The notes: generated by a model from the letters alone, not told the origin. Shown: positions 25,898-34,752, counted from the stretch's first letter. The stretch is DNA of 64,000 bases from Streptomyces olivochromogenes (GCF_001514115.1 NZ_KQ948452.1:62001-126000); one strand, 5' to 3'. Numbers and translations are program-made.

Positions 25898-26637
25898 CCG
25901 TCGACTTCTCCCGGTTCCCGCTCGCCCCGGGCGACCGCGTACTGGACCTCGGATGCGGTGCCGGCCGGCACGCGTTCGAGTGCTACCGGCGCGGCGCCCA
26001 GGTCGTCGCGCTGGACCAGAACGGCGAGGAGATCCGCGAGGTCGCCAAGTGGTTCGCGGCGATGAAGGAGGCGGGCGAGGCCCCGGTCGGCGCCACCGCG
26101 ACCGCGATGGAGGGCGACGCGCTCGCGCTGCCCTTCCCCGACGCGTCCTTCGACGTCGTGATCATCTCCGAGGTCATGGAGCACATCCCCGACGACAAGG
26201 GCGTCCTCGCCGAGATGGTGCGCGTGCTGAAGCCGGGCGGGCGCATAGCGATCACGGTGCCGCGCTACGGCCCGGAGAAGGTCTGCTGGACCCTGTCCGA
26301 CGCCTACCACGAGGTCGAGGGCGGCCACATCCGCATCTACAAGGCGGACGAACTGCTGGGCAAGATGAAGGAGGCCGGGCTCAAGCCGTACGGCACCCAT
26401 CACGCCCACGCCCTGCACAGCCCCTACTGGTGGCTGAAGTGCGCGTTCGGCGTCGACAACGACAAGGCGCTGCCCGTGCGGGCGTACCACAAGCTGCTGG
26501 TCTGGGACATCATGAAGAAGCCCCTGGCCACCCGGGTCGCCGAGAACGCGCTGAACCCGCTGATCGGCAAGAGCTTCGTGGCGTACGCGACCAAGCCCCA
26601 CCTGCCCCTCGACTCCGCCGCGGTGGACGCTTCGTGA
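25891..26637 (+). CDS. Class I SAM-dependent methyltransferase
   Basis: The 248-aa protein starts at GTG 25891 within the end of the glycosyltransferase gene. VLDLGCGAGRHAFECYRRGA (residues about 18-37) is motif I, ALPFPDASFDVVIISEVMEH motif II/III and VRVLKPGGRIAITVPRYGPE the post-motif strand. The Trp/Tyr-rich YWWLKCAFG segment may contact the acceptor. Tight overlaps on both sides (7 bp and 4 bp) say it acts with the glycosyltransferase and the barrel protein. O-methylation of a sugar or lipid-sugar is a reasonable inference. Confidence 0.88.
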   Translation: MLTVDFSRFPLAPGDRVLDLGCGAGRHAFECYRRGAQVVALDQNGEEIREVAKWFAAMKEAGEAPVGATATAMEGDALALPFPDASFDVVIISEVMEHIPDDKGVLAEMVRVLKPGGRIAITVPRYGPEKVCWTLSDAYHEVEGGHIRIYKADELLGKMKEAGLKPYGTHHAHALHSPYWWLKCAFGVDNDKALPVRAYHKLLVWDIMKKPLATRVAENALNPLIGKSFVAYATKPHLPLDSAAVDAS

Positions 26638-27710
26638 CGACTCCACGCACGCCCCGGACGGAACACCTCGTCCTGCCCGGGGTTCTCACCGCGGAGGAGG
26701 CCGCCGCCACGGTGCGGGCCGTCCTCGGGGTGCAGCGACCCGACGGCGCCATACCGTGGTTCCGCGGGCACCACCTCGACCCGTGGGACCACACCGAGGC
26801 GGCCATGGCACTGGACGCGGCGGGGGAGCACGAGGCGGCCGAGCGGGCGTACGAGTGGCTGGCCCGGCACCAGAACCAGGACGGTTCCTGGTACGCGGCG
26901 TACGCCGACGGGGACGCGGACGACGTCACCGACCGCGGCCGGGAGACCAACTTCTGCGCCTACATCGCGGTCGGCGTCTGGCACCACTACCTCGCCACCG
27001 GCGACGACGCCTTCCTGGACCGGATGTGGCCCGCGGTCTACGCGGCCGTGGAGTTCGTGCTGCGCCTCCAGCAGCCCGGCGGGCAGATCGGCTGGAAGCG
27101 CGAGGAGGACGGCACGGCGGTCGAGGACGGCCTGCTGACCGGGAGTTCGTCCATCCACCACGCGCTGCGCTGCGCGCTCGCCATCGCCGAGCAGCGTGAA
27201 GAGCCGCAGCCCGACTGGGAGTTGGCGGTCGGCGCGCTGCGGCACGCGATCCGCAGGCACCCCGAGCGGTTCCTCGACAAGGACCGCTACTCGATGGACT
27301 GGTACTACCCGGTGCTCGGCGGCGCGTTGACCGGCGCCGAGGCCAAGGCCCGGATAGCGGAGAGCTGGGACCGCTTCGTGGTCCCCGGGCTCGGCGTCCG
27401 CTGTGTCGTCCCCAACCCGTGGGTGACCGGCGGTGAGTCGGCCGAACTCGCCCTGGCGCTGTGGGCCGTGGGCGAGTCCGACCGTGCCCTGGAGATCCTC
27501 CAGTCCATCCAGCACCTGCGCGACCCGAAGACGGGCCTCTACTGGACGGGCTACGTCTTCGACGCCCGGACGATCTGGCCCGAGGAGCTCACCAGCTGGA
27601 CGGCCGGCTCGCTGCTCCTCGCCGTCGCCGCGCTCGGCGGCGACGAGCCGACGTGCGCGGTCTTCGGCGGCGAGCGCCTGCCGCTGGGCCTCGACGCGGA
27701 GTGCTGCTAG
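26634..27710 (+). CDS. Prenyltransferase-like (alpha/alpha)6-barrel protein
   Basis: GTG at 26634 overlaps the methyltransferase stop (GTGA), giving 358 aa. The sequence has repeated helical-hairpin motifs: VQRPDGAIPWFRGHHLDPWD, YEWLARHQNQDGSWYAAY and LRLQQPGGQIGWKREEDG. Streptomyces homologues are usually annotated prenyltransferase, but the layout (HxDPWDH, acidic residues in loops) also fits six-hairpin glycosidase or glucoamylase-like folds. It has no signal peptide. With a glycosyltransferase and methyltransferase in the same operon, a glycan-processing or glycan-binding role seems more likely than prenyl transfer. The activity is unknown. Confidence 0.75.
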   Translation: MTTPRTPRTEHLVLPGVLTAEEAAATVRAVLGVQRPDGAIPWFRGHHLDPWDHTEAAMALDAAGEHEAAERAYEWLARHQNQDGSWYAAYADGDADDVTDRGRETNFCAYIAVGVWHHYLATGDDAFLDRMWPAVYAAVEFVLRLQQPGGQIGWKREEDGTAVEDGLLTGSSSIHHALRCALAIAEQREEPQPDWELAVGALRHAIRRHPERFLDKDRYSMDWYYPVLGGALTGAEAKARIAESWDRFVVPGLGVRCVVPNPWVTGGESAELALALWAVGESDRALEILQSIQHLRDPKTGLYWTGYVFDARTIWPEELTSWTAGSLLLAVAALGGDEPTCAVFGGERLPLGLDAECC

Positions 27711-27738
27711 GTCCTGTCGGCGGCCCGGCGGGGTCGGC

Positions 27739-28032
27739 TCAGTGGCGGTGCATGCGGTTGGCGATGGCGTGGCCGATGAAGAGGTACACGACGGCGGCCA
27801 GGCCGTAACCCGCGACCACGCGTGCCCACGCCCTGTCGAAGGTGAACAGGTCGCGGGACCAGCCGGCCAGCCAGCTCGCCACGTTGTGGACGAACTGGAC
27901 CAGGTCGTTGGCCCGGTTCGCGTCCAGGAGGTACATCAGGATCCACAGGCCGAGGATGACGGCCATCACGTCGGCGACGATCGCGATGACCGTGCCCGCT
28001 TGGTTGGAACCGTTGCGATATCGAGGGGACAT
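27739..28032 (-). CDS. Small membrane protein
   Basis: The 97-aa protein has two hydrophobic segments: GTVIAIVADVMAVILGLWIL near residues 13-32 and VVAGYGLAAVVYLFIGHAIA near residues 72-91. Between them is an amphipathic VQFVHNVASWLAGWSRDLFT. No catalytic motif is visible. It is monocistronic and convergent with the barrel-protein operon. Related short membrane proteins are common in Streptomyces and have no assigned function. Confidence 0.75.
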   Translation of the reverse strand: MSPRYRNGSNQAGTVIAIVADVMAVILGLWILMYLLDANRANDLVQFVHNVASWLAGWSRDLFTFDRAWARVVAGYGLAAVVYLFIGHAIANRMHRH

Positions 28033-28188
28033 GACCTCCGGGTTGCCGCGTATCCGTGGATGAAACCCGTGGGGGACGGAACCCGAACGCCTCGCTCGAG
28101 TGGCGCGGTGGCCGTGTTCGGGTGAGCCTGCTGGAAGAGCCGTGTCTCCCGGAAACCGGGAGAACCGTTCCCTTCCCCGGAGGACCCC

Positions 28189-28752
28189 GTGCCCGTACCG
28201 ATACGGCGCCTCGTCGTGGCGCTCACCGTCTGTTGCGCCCTGCTCGCCGGCGCCACGGCCTGCGGCAGTGGCAGCAGCGCCACCAAGGACACCGCCGCCG
28301 TCGTGGCGGCCGCCACTCCGTCCAGCAGCAGCACCGTGGAGAAACAGAAGCTCTCCAAGACCCGCTTCGTGGCGAACGCGGGCCTGGCCGCCGGAGCCAC
28401 CTACCAGTGGATCGTGAAGCCCTGGAAGGCCGGCAAGTTCAAGAAGGGCGCCAAGGGCCGAAGGACCGCCCTGATCAAGGCGGCCCTGGCCGGCACGTTC
28501 GCGTACAACCGGCTCAAGGCCGCGAAGAGGAACGCCGAGGGCGACCCCACTCTCTCCAAGGCTCTCGCCCCGCTCAGCGCCGGCATCGACTCCCTCAAGA
28601 ACCTGCCGTCCAAGCTCCGCAAGGGCGACTCGACGGACGCGACCGCGGGTGCCTTCGGCGACATCATCAACAAGGTGAAGGACGCGGGCAAGAGCGCGGG
28701 CGCCCCGGTCACCGACAAGGTGCCCTCGGCTTCGCAGCTGTCCGGCGGCTGA
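28189..28752 (+). CDS. Putative lipoprotein
   Basis: GTG at 28189 follows GGAGGA and gives 187 aa. Residues 1-20 are a signal peptide with lipobox LLAGATACGSG, so Cys is probably lipid-modified and the protein attached outside the membrane. The mature part is Ala/Lys-rich and helical (KGRRTALIKAALAGTFAYNR, and LSKALAPLSAGIDSLKNLPS) with no recognised domain. It is convergent with the F420-type oxidoreductase, 22 bp apart. Function unknown. Confidence 0.8.
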   Translation: MPVPIRRLVVALTVCCALLAGATACGSGSSATKDTAAVVAAATPSSSSTVEKQKLSKTRFVANAGLAAGATYQWIVKPWKAGKFKKGAKGRRTALIKAALAGTFAYNRLKAAKRNAEGDPTLSKALAPLSAGIDSLKNLPSKLRKGDSTDATAGAFGDIINKVKDAGKSAGAPVTDKVPSASQLSGG

Positions 28753-28774
28753 GCCCCGCCCGGCCCCACCGCTC

Positions 28775-29785
28775 CTAGGAGTTGAGCTCGGCGAGGACCC
28801 GTAGCGAGTGAGGGTCCGGTGACAGGGCCAGCAGGTCCGTCACCGGGCCCTTGCGCCACAACTCCAGCCGCTCGGCGATGCGTTCCCGCGGTCCGACGAG
28901 GGAGATCTCGTCGGCGAACGCGTCCGGGACGGCGAGCACCGCTTCCTGGCGGTGTCCGGCGAGGAACAGCTCCTGGATGAGCCGGGCCTCCTCCTCGTAC
29001 CCCATGCGTGCCATCAGATCGGCGTGGAAGTTGCGCGCCGCGTGGCCCATTCCGCCGATGTAGAAGCCAAGCATCGCCTTCACGGGCAGCAGCCCTTTGG
29101 AGACGTCGTCACAGACGCGGACATGGGCCATGGGCGCGACGAGGAAGTCGGCGGGGAGATCGCTCAGCGCGGCCTCGTAGGCGCCTGGGCGGGTCGGCGA
29201 CCAGTACAGCGGCAGCCAGCCGTCCGCGATCCGGGTCGTCTGCGCGATGTTCTTCGGCCCCTCGGCGCCGAGCAGGATCGGCAGGTCGGCGCGGAGCGGA
29301 TGCGTGATCGGCTTCAGCGGCTTGCCGAGCCCGGTGCCGTCCTCGCCGCGGTAGGGGTGCTTGTGGAAGCGGCCGTCGAGCTCGACGGGCCCTTCGCGCC
29401 TGAGGACCTGGCGTACGACATCGACGTACTCCCGGGTCGCGGTCAGCGGCGACTTCGGGAACGGACGGCCGTACCAGCCCTCCACGACCTGTGGCCCCGA
29501 CAGCCCGAGACCGAGCATCATGCGCCCGCCCGAGAGGTGGTCGAGGGTAAGCGCGTGCATCGCGGTGGTGGTGGGGGAGCGGGCGGCCATCTGCGCGACG
29601 GCCGTGCCGAGCCGGATACGGGTCGTGTGCGCGGCGATCCAGGTCAGCGGGGTGAAGACGTCCGAGCCCCAGGACTCGGCGGTCCACACGGAGTGATAGC
29701 CGAGCCGCTCCGCCTCCTGGGCGAGCGGCAGATGGTCCGCGGAGGGGCCGCGCCCCCAGTAGCCGAGTGCGAGGCCGAGCCGCAT
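28775..29785 (-). CDS. LLM-class F420-dependent oxidoreductase (Rv3520c-like)
   Basis: This 336-aa luciferase-like TIM barrel begins MRLGLALGYWGRGPSADHLP. ALTLDHLSGGRMMLGLGLSG, PQVVEGWYGRPFPKS, TREYVDVVRQVLRREGPV and LGAEGPKNIAQTTRIADGWL are typical, and the whole pattern recalls Rv3520c, a coenzyme-F420-type enzyme in the mycobacterial KstR regulon. The palindrome CTGACGGTACGTCAG lies 22 bp upstream of its ATG, linking it to the other catabolic loci, though no KstR core is visible here. The steroid substrate is inferred. Confidence 0.85.
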   Translation of the reverse strand: MRLGLALGYWGRGPSADHLPLAQEAERLGYHSVWTAESWGSDVFTPLTWIAAHTTRIRLGTAVAQMAARSPTTTAMHALTLDHLSGGRMMLGLGLSGPQVVEGWYGRPFPKSPLTATREYVDVVRQVLRREGPVELDGRFHKHPYRGEDGTGLGKPLKPITHPLRADLPILLGAEGPKNIAQTTRIADGWLPLYWSPTRPGAYEAALSDLPADFLVAPMAHVRVCDDVSKGLLPVKAMLGFYIGGMGHAARNFHADLMARMGYEEEARLIQELFLAGHRQEAVLAVPDAFADEISLVGPRERIAERLELWRKGPVTDLLALSPDPHSLRVLAELNS

Positions 29786-29806
29786 GAACCCTCCAGGTGT
29801 GTGGTC

Positions 29807-29821
29807 CTGACGGTACGTCAG
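29807..29821. promoter_or_regulatory. Perfect palindrome CTGACG-GTA-CGTCAG (site 3 of 5)
   Basis: This is the most symmetric of the five copies: both six-base arms match. It lies 22 bp upstream of the F420-type oxidoreductase, between its promoter region and ribosome binding site. Confidence 0.6.
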
Positions 29822-29912
29822 TCACGTGCGGGCCAGCCGACTGTACGGCAACGGCCCCCCGCCCGGAAGGACGAGGGGCCGTAGAGGGCCGTACGGGAGC
29901 GGACGCGGCAGG

Positions 29913-30743
29913 TCAGCCCCGCTGGATCCCGGAGGTGTCCTGCAGCACACCGCGGCGGCCGTCCTGCGTCTGCGCCACCAGGTTCGCGCCGCGCTGCTCC
30001 ACGGCCAGGTACCAGGTACCCGGCGCGAGTTCGGCGATCGGCGCCTGCGAACCGTCCTCCGCGAACAGCGGACGCGGCACCGGCACGGCGAACCAGAACG
30101 GCGAGAAGTCACCGGCGGGCGGCTGCGGTTGCGGGGCCGGCGCCTGCTGCGGCTGGCTGGGCTGAGCGCCGAACGCCTGCCCCTGCTGCGGCTGACCGCC
30201 GTAGGGCTGACCCGGCTGCTGGGCACCCGGGTACCCGTAACCCCCCTGCGGCTGACCGCCGTAGGGCTGGGGGGCGGCGGGCTTCGGGGCGGGCACGAGT
30301 CCGACCTGGAGCGCGGGGACGAGAGGGGTGGCGATCGCGGCGGCCGCCATGACGAGCGTCGCGATGAGGGAAAGGATGAGGCCGGCGCCGGGGCTCACAC
30401 TGCCGCTCCCGCCACCCGCCGGGTCGAAGATGTTCCCCAGCGCGCTCCACGCGGCGAAGACGGTGAGGGCGACACCGAACGGGCCGAGGTCGAGTCCGGC
30501 GACCTTCGGCACCCGCGGCAGGGCGCGCGAGGCGACGACCAGCCCGGCTCCGAAGATGCCGGCCAGGAGCACGCTGAACACGAAGGGGCCGCTCGACCAG
30601 ATGCCGGGGCTGTCGTAGCTGTACTTCTGCCCGGCGACGTTGACGTCGTCGATCGAAAAAATGTCGAGGAACGACGCGATGAACAGCAATACCGCTGCTC
30701 CGATCACCACGCCGTCGCCTCGAGTGAGGGAGCGGATATTCAC
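29913..30743 (-). CDS. Membrane protein with Gln/Pro/Gly-rich cytoplasmic region
   Basis: GTG at 30743 with AAGGA upstream gives 276 aa. Four hydrophobic segments occupy about residues 13-145. They are followed by a low-complexity segment (QPYGGQPQGGYGYPGAQQPG, residues about 158-210) and a small soluble C-terminal domain (FWFAVPVPRPLFAEDGSQAP, WYLAVEQRGANLVAQTQDGR). The layout recalls DUF5336-type actinobacterial membrane proteins, but the C-terminal domain differs and I cannot name it. It is monocistronic. Function unknown. Confidence 0.7.
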   Translation of the reverse strand: MNIRSLTRGDGVVIGAAVLLFIASFLDIFSIDDVNVAGQKYSYDSPGIWSSGPFVFSVLLAGIFGAGLVVASRALPRVPKVAGLDLGPFGVALTVFAAWSALGNIFDPAGGGSGSVSPGAGLILSLIATLVMAAAAIATPLVPALQVGLVPAPKPAAPQPYGGQPQGGYGYPGAQQPGQPYGGQPQQGQAFGAQPSQPQQAPAPQPQPPAGDFSPFWFAVPVPRPLFAEDGSQAPIAELAPGTWYLAVEQRGANLVAQTQDGRRGVLQDTSGIQRG

Positions 30744-30901
30744 TTCAGGTCCTTCGTCAGTCGTCTCGTCGTCGGTGGAGGCGTCGCTGACACCATGTCG
30801 CCGTAAGGCCCTGGTGTGAAGCGCGGGGGTGGCCCCTCATCGTAGGGATGACACTATCGCCCGTCCGAACAGGGTGTCCGTCGGGTTCGATCCGCCCATC
30901 A

Positions 30902-31903
30902 CTACCCGCGCAGGAAACTCACGATTCCCTCAGAGATCCCACGCGCCGCCTTCTGCCGCCATGCGCCGCTGGTCAGCAACGCAGCGTCCTTGCTATCGCG
31001 CATGTTGCCGCACTCGATGAACACCTTCGGAACCGTTGACAGATTGAGACCGCCGAGATCACTGCGGACGTCGAGTCCGGTGCCGCCGCCGATGTAGTTG
31101 GAGGGCGCGCTGCCGGTGTCGCGGACGAAGTTGCCCGCGATGCGCTCGCCGAGATCGCGCGAGGGGGCGACGATCGCGCGGGTGTCGGCGCCGCCGGAGT
31201 GCACGGACGCGGGGAGGATCACGTGGAAGCCGCGGTTGCCTGCCGCGGAGCCGTCCGCGTGGATGGAGACGACCGCGTCGGCGTGCGCGTCGTTGCCGAC
31301 GCGGGCCCGCTCGTCGACGCACGGGCCCCAGGAACGGTCGCCGTCCTGGGTGAACTTCACCGTGGCGCCCTCCTGTTGCAGGAGCGTACGCAGCCGGCGG
31401 GCGACGTCGAGCGTGAACCGGGCTTCCGTGTAACCCGCGTTGGTCGACGTGCCGGTCGTGTCGCACTCCTTCCAGTTGGTGCCGATGTTCACCTTGCGGT
31501 TGATGTCGGCCGAGTGCTGGAAGTTGCCGGGGTTGTGGCCCGGGTCGATGACGACGACCTTGCCCTTGAGGGGGCCCGCGGCGGCGGGCAGGTCCGAGGT
31601 CGCGGGAGTGGCGGGGCCGGAGAAGGTCGAGCTCGGCGGCTTCCCGTCGTCCGTGCCGGACGCGCTCGGTGTCCGCGCCGCGGCGGGGGCGGATCCGGGT
31701 GCCGCGGAGGAGGACCCGGGTGCGCCGGCCGAGGTCGTCGAGGTGGCGGACGTACTGCCCCCGCCGCCCGAGTCACCCACGGCCTGCCACACCAGCCACC
31801 CCACCAGCGCCCCCGGCACCAGCGCGGCGACCGCCACCGTCATCGGCCCGCGCCGGGAGCGGCGGGGGCCGGGAGGATCGAAGTCAGGACCTACGTACGA
31901 CAC
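30902..31903 (-). CDS. N-acetylmuramoyl-L-alanine amidase (Amidase_3)
   Basis: GTG at 31903 gives 333 aa. A cytoplasmic start (PPGPRRSRRGP) and one transmembrane helix (about 21-41) anchor the protein, followed by a Ser/Thr/Ala/Pro-rich linker (about 45-110). The catalytic domain has VVVIDPGHNPGN, a metal-binding Glu in GYTEARFTLDVA, AVVSIHADGS, and VPKVFIECGNMRDS near the end, the zinc-amidase set of the AmiC/CwlV type. It cleaves between MurNAc and the stem peptide outside the membrane. It is 22 bp from the methyltransferase gene at 31926 and is likely transcribed from its own promoter. Confidence 0.9.
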   Translation of the reverse strand: MSYVGPDFDPPGPRRSRRGPMTVAVAALVPGALVGWLVWQAVGDSGGGGSTSATSTTSAGAPGSSSAAPGSAPAAARTPSASGTDDGKPPSSTFSGPATPATSDLPAAAGPLKGKVVVIDPGHNPGNFQHSADINRKVNIGTNWKECDTTGTSTNAGYTEARFTLDVARRLRTLLQQEGATVKFTQDGDRSWGPCVDERARVGNDAHADAVVSIHADGSAAGNRGFHVILPASVHSGGADTRAIVAPSRDLGERIAGNFVRDTGSAPSNYIGGGTGLDVRSDLGGLNLSTVPKVFIECGNMRDSKDAALLTSGAWRQKAARGISEGIVSFLRG

Positions 31904-31925
31904 GTCAGCGACTCTAACCGCGCGC

Positions 31926-32588
31926 TCAGATCCCCGCTCCCGTTCGCCGCAGGACGCGCAGTGAGTCGGTCGCCGAGACCTCGGTGAACGCGCCGGACTC
32001 CAGGGCCCGGAGGTAGACGCGGTAGGGGGCCTGGCCGGTGAACTCGTCGGCCGGGTCGGGGAACACGTCGTGGATGAGAAGCAGGCCGCCCTCCGCCACG
32101 TGCGGCGCCCAGCCCTCGTAGTCGCCGGAGGCGTGCTCGTCCGTGTGGCCGCCGTCGATGAAGACCAGACCGAGGGGTGTGCGCCAGAAGGCGGCGATCT
32201 GCGGCGAACGGCCGACCATCGCGACCACCTGGTCCTCCAGACCCGCCTTGTGGAGGGTGCGGCGGAAGGTGGGAAGGGTGTCCATCCGGCCGATCTCGGG
32301 GTCGACCGTGGCCGGGTCGTGGTACTCCCACCCGGGCTGCTGCTCCTCGCTGCCCCGGTGGTGGTCGACGGTGATCGCCGTCACCCCGGCCGCGCGCGCC
32401 GCGTCCGCCAGCAGGATCGTGGAGCGCCCGCAGTACGTGCCGACCTCGAGCAGGGGCAGTCCGAGCCGGCCCGCCTCGAGGGCGGCCTCGTACAGCGCGA
32501 GCCCCTCATGGAGCGGCATGAACCCCTTCGCGGCCTCGAAGGCGGCCAGGATCTCCGGCTTGGGTGCCGCGGGCGTGGGGTCCTGCAT
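31926..32588 (-). CDS. Class I SAM-dependent methyltransferase (Methyltransf_24 type)
   Basis: ATG at 32588 follows GGAGGA and gives 220 aa. Motif I is LLEVGTYCGRSTILLADAA (about residues 46-64), then AITVDHHRGSEEQQPGWEYH and LGLVFIDGGHTDEHASGDYE, which carries the metal/SAM acidic residues of the CmcI/macrocin O-methyltransferase-like group. A C-terminal GGLLLIHDVFPDPADEF completes the domain. It lies 22 bp before the amidase gene on the same strand. The acceptor is unknown. Confidence 0.85.
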   Translation of the reverse strand: MQDPTPAAPKPEILAAFEAAKGFMPLHEGLALYEAALEAGRLGLPLLEVGTYCGRSTILLADAARAAGVTAITVDHHRGSEEQQPGWEYHDPATVDPEIGRMDTLPTFRRTLHKAGLEDQVVAMVGRSPQIAAFWRTPLGLVFIDGGHTDEHASGDYEGWAPHVAEGGLLLIHDVFPDPADEFTGQAPYRVYLRALESGAFTEVSATDSLRVLRRTGAGI

Positions 32589-32632
32589 CGGGGGTCCTCC
32601 ATCGGGTGCGAACGGCGGCGTCACACATCTGC

Positions 32633-32678
32633 CTGTGCGGGTCCGCGTGTACGTGCTGTGCGGGTCCGCGTGTACGTG
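32633..32678. repeat. Two tandem 23-bp direct repeats
   Basis: Two identical 23-bp units, beginning CTGTGCGGGTCCGCG, lie head to tail between the methyltransferase start and the terminator at 32698. They may carry the promoter of the methyltransferase. Confidence 0.7.
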
Positions 32679-32697
32679 CCTGTGAGCGCCCCATGCT

Positions 32698-32737
32698 GCA
32701 CCACACCCCCGCCGCAGCGGCGACGGGGGTGTGGTGC
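32698..32737. terminator. Strong hairpin terminator of the MFS gene
   Basis: GCACCACACCCCCG pairs perfectly with CGGGGGTGTGGTGC across a 12-base loop. It lies 48 bp past the stop codon of the leftward MFS gene. Confidence 0.7.
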
Positions 32738-32784
32738 GGACGGGCCGGGCCCCAGGGCCCGTCGTCCGGATCAGGTCGTTCGGA

Positions 32785-34530
32785 TCAGGCCTGGGCCGCA
32801 ACGGTCTCGCTCGGCAGCGCGAGGTCCAGCTCGACGGGGCGGTCGTCGCCGGAGTGGGTCGCCGAGGAGGCGAGCGGGCCGTGGCCCGGCGCCCTGGCGG
32901 CGAGGACGTACGCGCCCTCGGCGGGCACGGCGAGCACGTAGCTGCCGTCCGCCTCGGAGAGCGTGGCGCCCGCCTGGCGGCCGCGCCGGTCGATCAGGGT
33001 GACCTTGGCACGGGCGACCGTGCCGCCGTCGGCGTCCAGCACCCGGCCGCGGAAGCCGCGGAGCACCTCTTGGGCGCGTTCCAGGGCCGCGTCCTCCTCG
33101 CTGCTCGCGCGCAGCTGCGGCTTGGTCGCCTGGCGCCGGCCCGGCAGCAGCAGGGCGAAGAGCAGACCGATGGCGACCGCGCCGGTGGCGATCAGGAAGG
33201 AGACCCGGAAGCCGTGCATGGTGGGGACCTCGAGGCCGCCGACGTTGTTCGCGGTGTTGGCGAGCACCATGCCGATCACGGCGCTGGAGACCGACGTGCC
33301 GATCGAGCGCATCAGGGTGTTGAGGCCGTTGGCCGCGCCCGTCTCCGAGGCCGGGACGGAGCCGACGATCAGCGCGGGCAGCGAGGAGTAGGCGAGGCCG
33401 ATGCCCGCGCCCAGGACCACCGAGATCACGATGGTCTGCCAGGCGGCGCTCATCAGACCGAGGCCGGCGCCGTAGCCGATCGCGATGATCAGCATGCCGA
33501 GGATCAGGGTGACCTTGGGGCCGTACTTGGCGGAGATCCGGGCGTAGACCGGTGCGGTGAACATCATCGTCAGGCCGAGCGGCGCCACGCACAGACCCGC
33601 GACCACCATCGACTGGCCGAGGCCGTAGCCGGTGGCCTTCGGCAGCTGGAGCAGCTGCGGCAGGACGAGCGAGACGACGTAGAAGGAGACGCCGACCATG
33701 ATCGAGGCGAGGTTGGTGAAGAGCACCGAGCGGCGGGCGGTGGTGCGCAGGTCGACCAGCGGCGCCTTCACACGCAGTTCCATCACGCCCCACAGGAGCA
33801 GCACGACGGCCGACGCGGCGAACAGGCCGAGCGTGGTGGTCGAGGTCCAGCCCCAGTCGCTGCCCTTGGTGATCGGCAGCAGGAAGAGGACGAGGCCCGC
33901 GGAGAGGCCCGCCGCGCCCAGTCCGTCGAAGGTGCCCTCGGCGCGCATCGGGGACTCCGGTACGGCGACGAGGGTCAGGACGATCGCGACGACGCCGAGA
34001 CCGGCGGCGAGGAAGAAGAGTGCGTGCCAGTCGGCGTGCTGCGCGACCAGGGCCGCGACCGGCAGCGCGAGCCCGCCGCCGACGCCGATGGAGGAGCTCA
34101 TGAGGGCCATCGCCTCGCCGAGCTTCTCGCGGGGCAGCATGTCGCGCATCAGGCCGATGCCGAGCGGGATCGCGCCCATGGCGAAGCCCTGCAGGGCGCG
34201 TCCGACGATCATCACCAGCAGTGCGCTGGTGAAACCGGCTATGAGCGAGCCGACGACCATCACGGACAGGCTCGCGAGCAGCATCCGCCGCTTGCCGTAG
34301 AGGTCACCGAGCCGACCCATGATCGGCGTGGCCACGGCTCCCGCGAGCAGCGTCGAGGTCATCACCCAGGTGGCGTTGCTGGGTGCGGTGCCCAGCAGCT
34401 CCGGCAGGTCCTTGATGACCGGAACGAGCAGGGTCTGCATCACCGCGACAACGATGCCCGCGAAGGCCAGTACCGGCACGATCGCGCCGCCGGGCCTCCG
34501 GGTGGGCTGGTCGGTCGTCGTGTGCGTCAT
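32785..34530 (-). CDS. MFS drug exporter (EmrB/QacA type) fused to a carboxypeptidase-regulatory-like domain
   Basis: ATG at 34530 with GGAGG upstream gives 581 aa. Residues about 12-470 hold about 14 membrane segments with the MFS A motif GRLGDLYGKRRML and motif C-like GVGGGLALPVAALV, as in DHA2 exporters. Residues about 495-570 form a soluble beta domain, FRGRVLDADGGTVARAKVTL and GATLSEADGSYVLAVPAEGA, which is the carboxypeptidase-regulatory/CNA-B-like fold and is unusual at the end of an MFS protein. The promoter region (34531-34752) is shared with the SCP-x thiolase and holds both palindrome types, so it may be co-regulated. Confidence 0.85.
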   Translation of the reverse strand: MTHTTTDQPTRRPGGAIVPVLAFAGIVVAVMQTLLVPVIKDLPELLGTAPSNATWVMTSTLLAGAVATPIMGRLGDLYGKRRMLLASLSVMVVGSLIAGFTSALLVMIVGRALQGFAMGAIPLGIGLMRDMLPREKLGEAMALMSSSIGVGGGLALPVAALVAQHADWHALFFLAAGLGVVAIVLTLVAVPESPMRAEGTFDGLGAAGLSAGLVLFLLPITKGSDWGWTSTTTLGLFAASAVVLLLWGVMELRVKAPLVDLRTTARRSVLFTNLASIMVGVSFYVVSLVLPQLLQLPKATGYGLGQSMVVAGLCVAPLGLTMMFTAPVYARISAKYGPKVTLILGMLIIAIGYGAGLGLMSAAWQTIVISVVLGAGIGLAYSSLPALIVGSVPASETGAANGLNTLMRSIGTSVSSAVIGMVLANTANNVGGLEVPTMHGFRVSFLIATGAVAIGLLFALLLPGRRQATKPQLRASSEEDAALERAQEVLRGFRGRVLDADGGTVARAKVTLIDRRGRQAGATLSEADGSYVLAVPAEGAYVLAARAPGHGPLASSATHSGDDRPVELDLALPSETVAAQA

Positions 34531-34698
34531 TACGTGAGGCCTCCAGGCCAAAAGAGAGAGGGAGGAAGAAGGGGGGAAGGGCGGTGGGCGATCCGTGCGG
34601 GAGCGCGTGCGGGATACGTGCATGTCGAACCAGGTGCGCCCGGGCAACTATTCCGATGCTTCGGCGTACTAACAAAATCTTGACCTTCCCATGAAGAA

Positions 34699-34713
34699 CT
34701 GACCCGGCGTCAG
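34699..34713. promoter_or_regulatory. Palindrome CTGAC-N5-GTCAG (site 4 of 5)
   Basis: CTGACCCGGCGTCAG lies 15 bp upstream of the KstR core at 34728 and 40 bp from the thiolase ATG. Both operator types are thus stacked in one promoter. Confidence 0.6.
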
Positions 34714-34727
34714 ACCTGGCGGGTAAA

Positions 34728-34741
34728 TGAAACGTGTTCTA
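34728..34741. promoter_or_regulatory. KstR operator upstream of the SCP-x thiolase
   Basis: TGAAACGTGTTCTA is an exact match to TnnAACnnGTTnnA, ending 11 bp before the ATG at 34753. There is no clear ribosome binding site between, so the transcript may be leaderless or nearly so. Confidence 0.78.
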
Positions 34742-34752
34742 GTCTGCGCGCC

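Noticed and set aside
30880..30895. tRNA-like T-loop GGGTTCGATCC
   Set aside because: The flanking bases do not form a T stem, and no acceptor or anticodon stem can be drawn.
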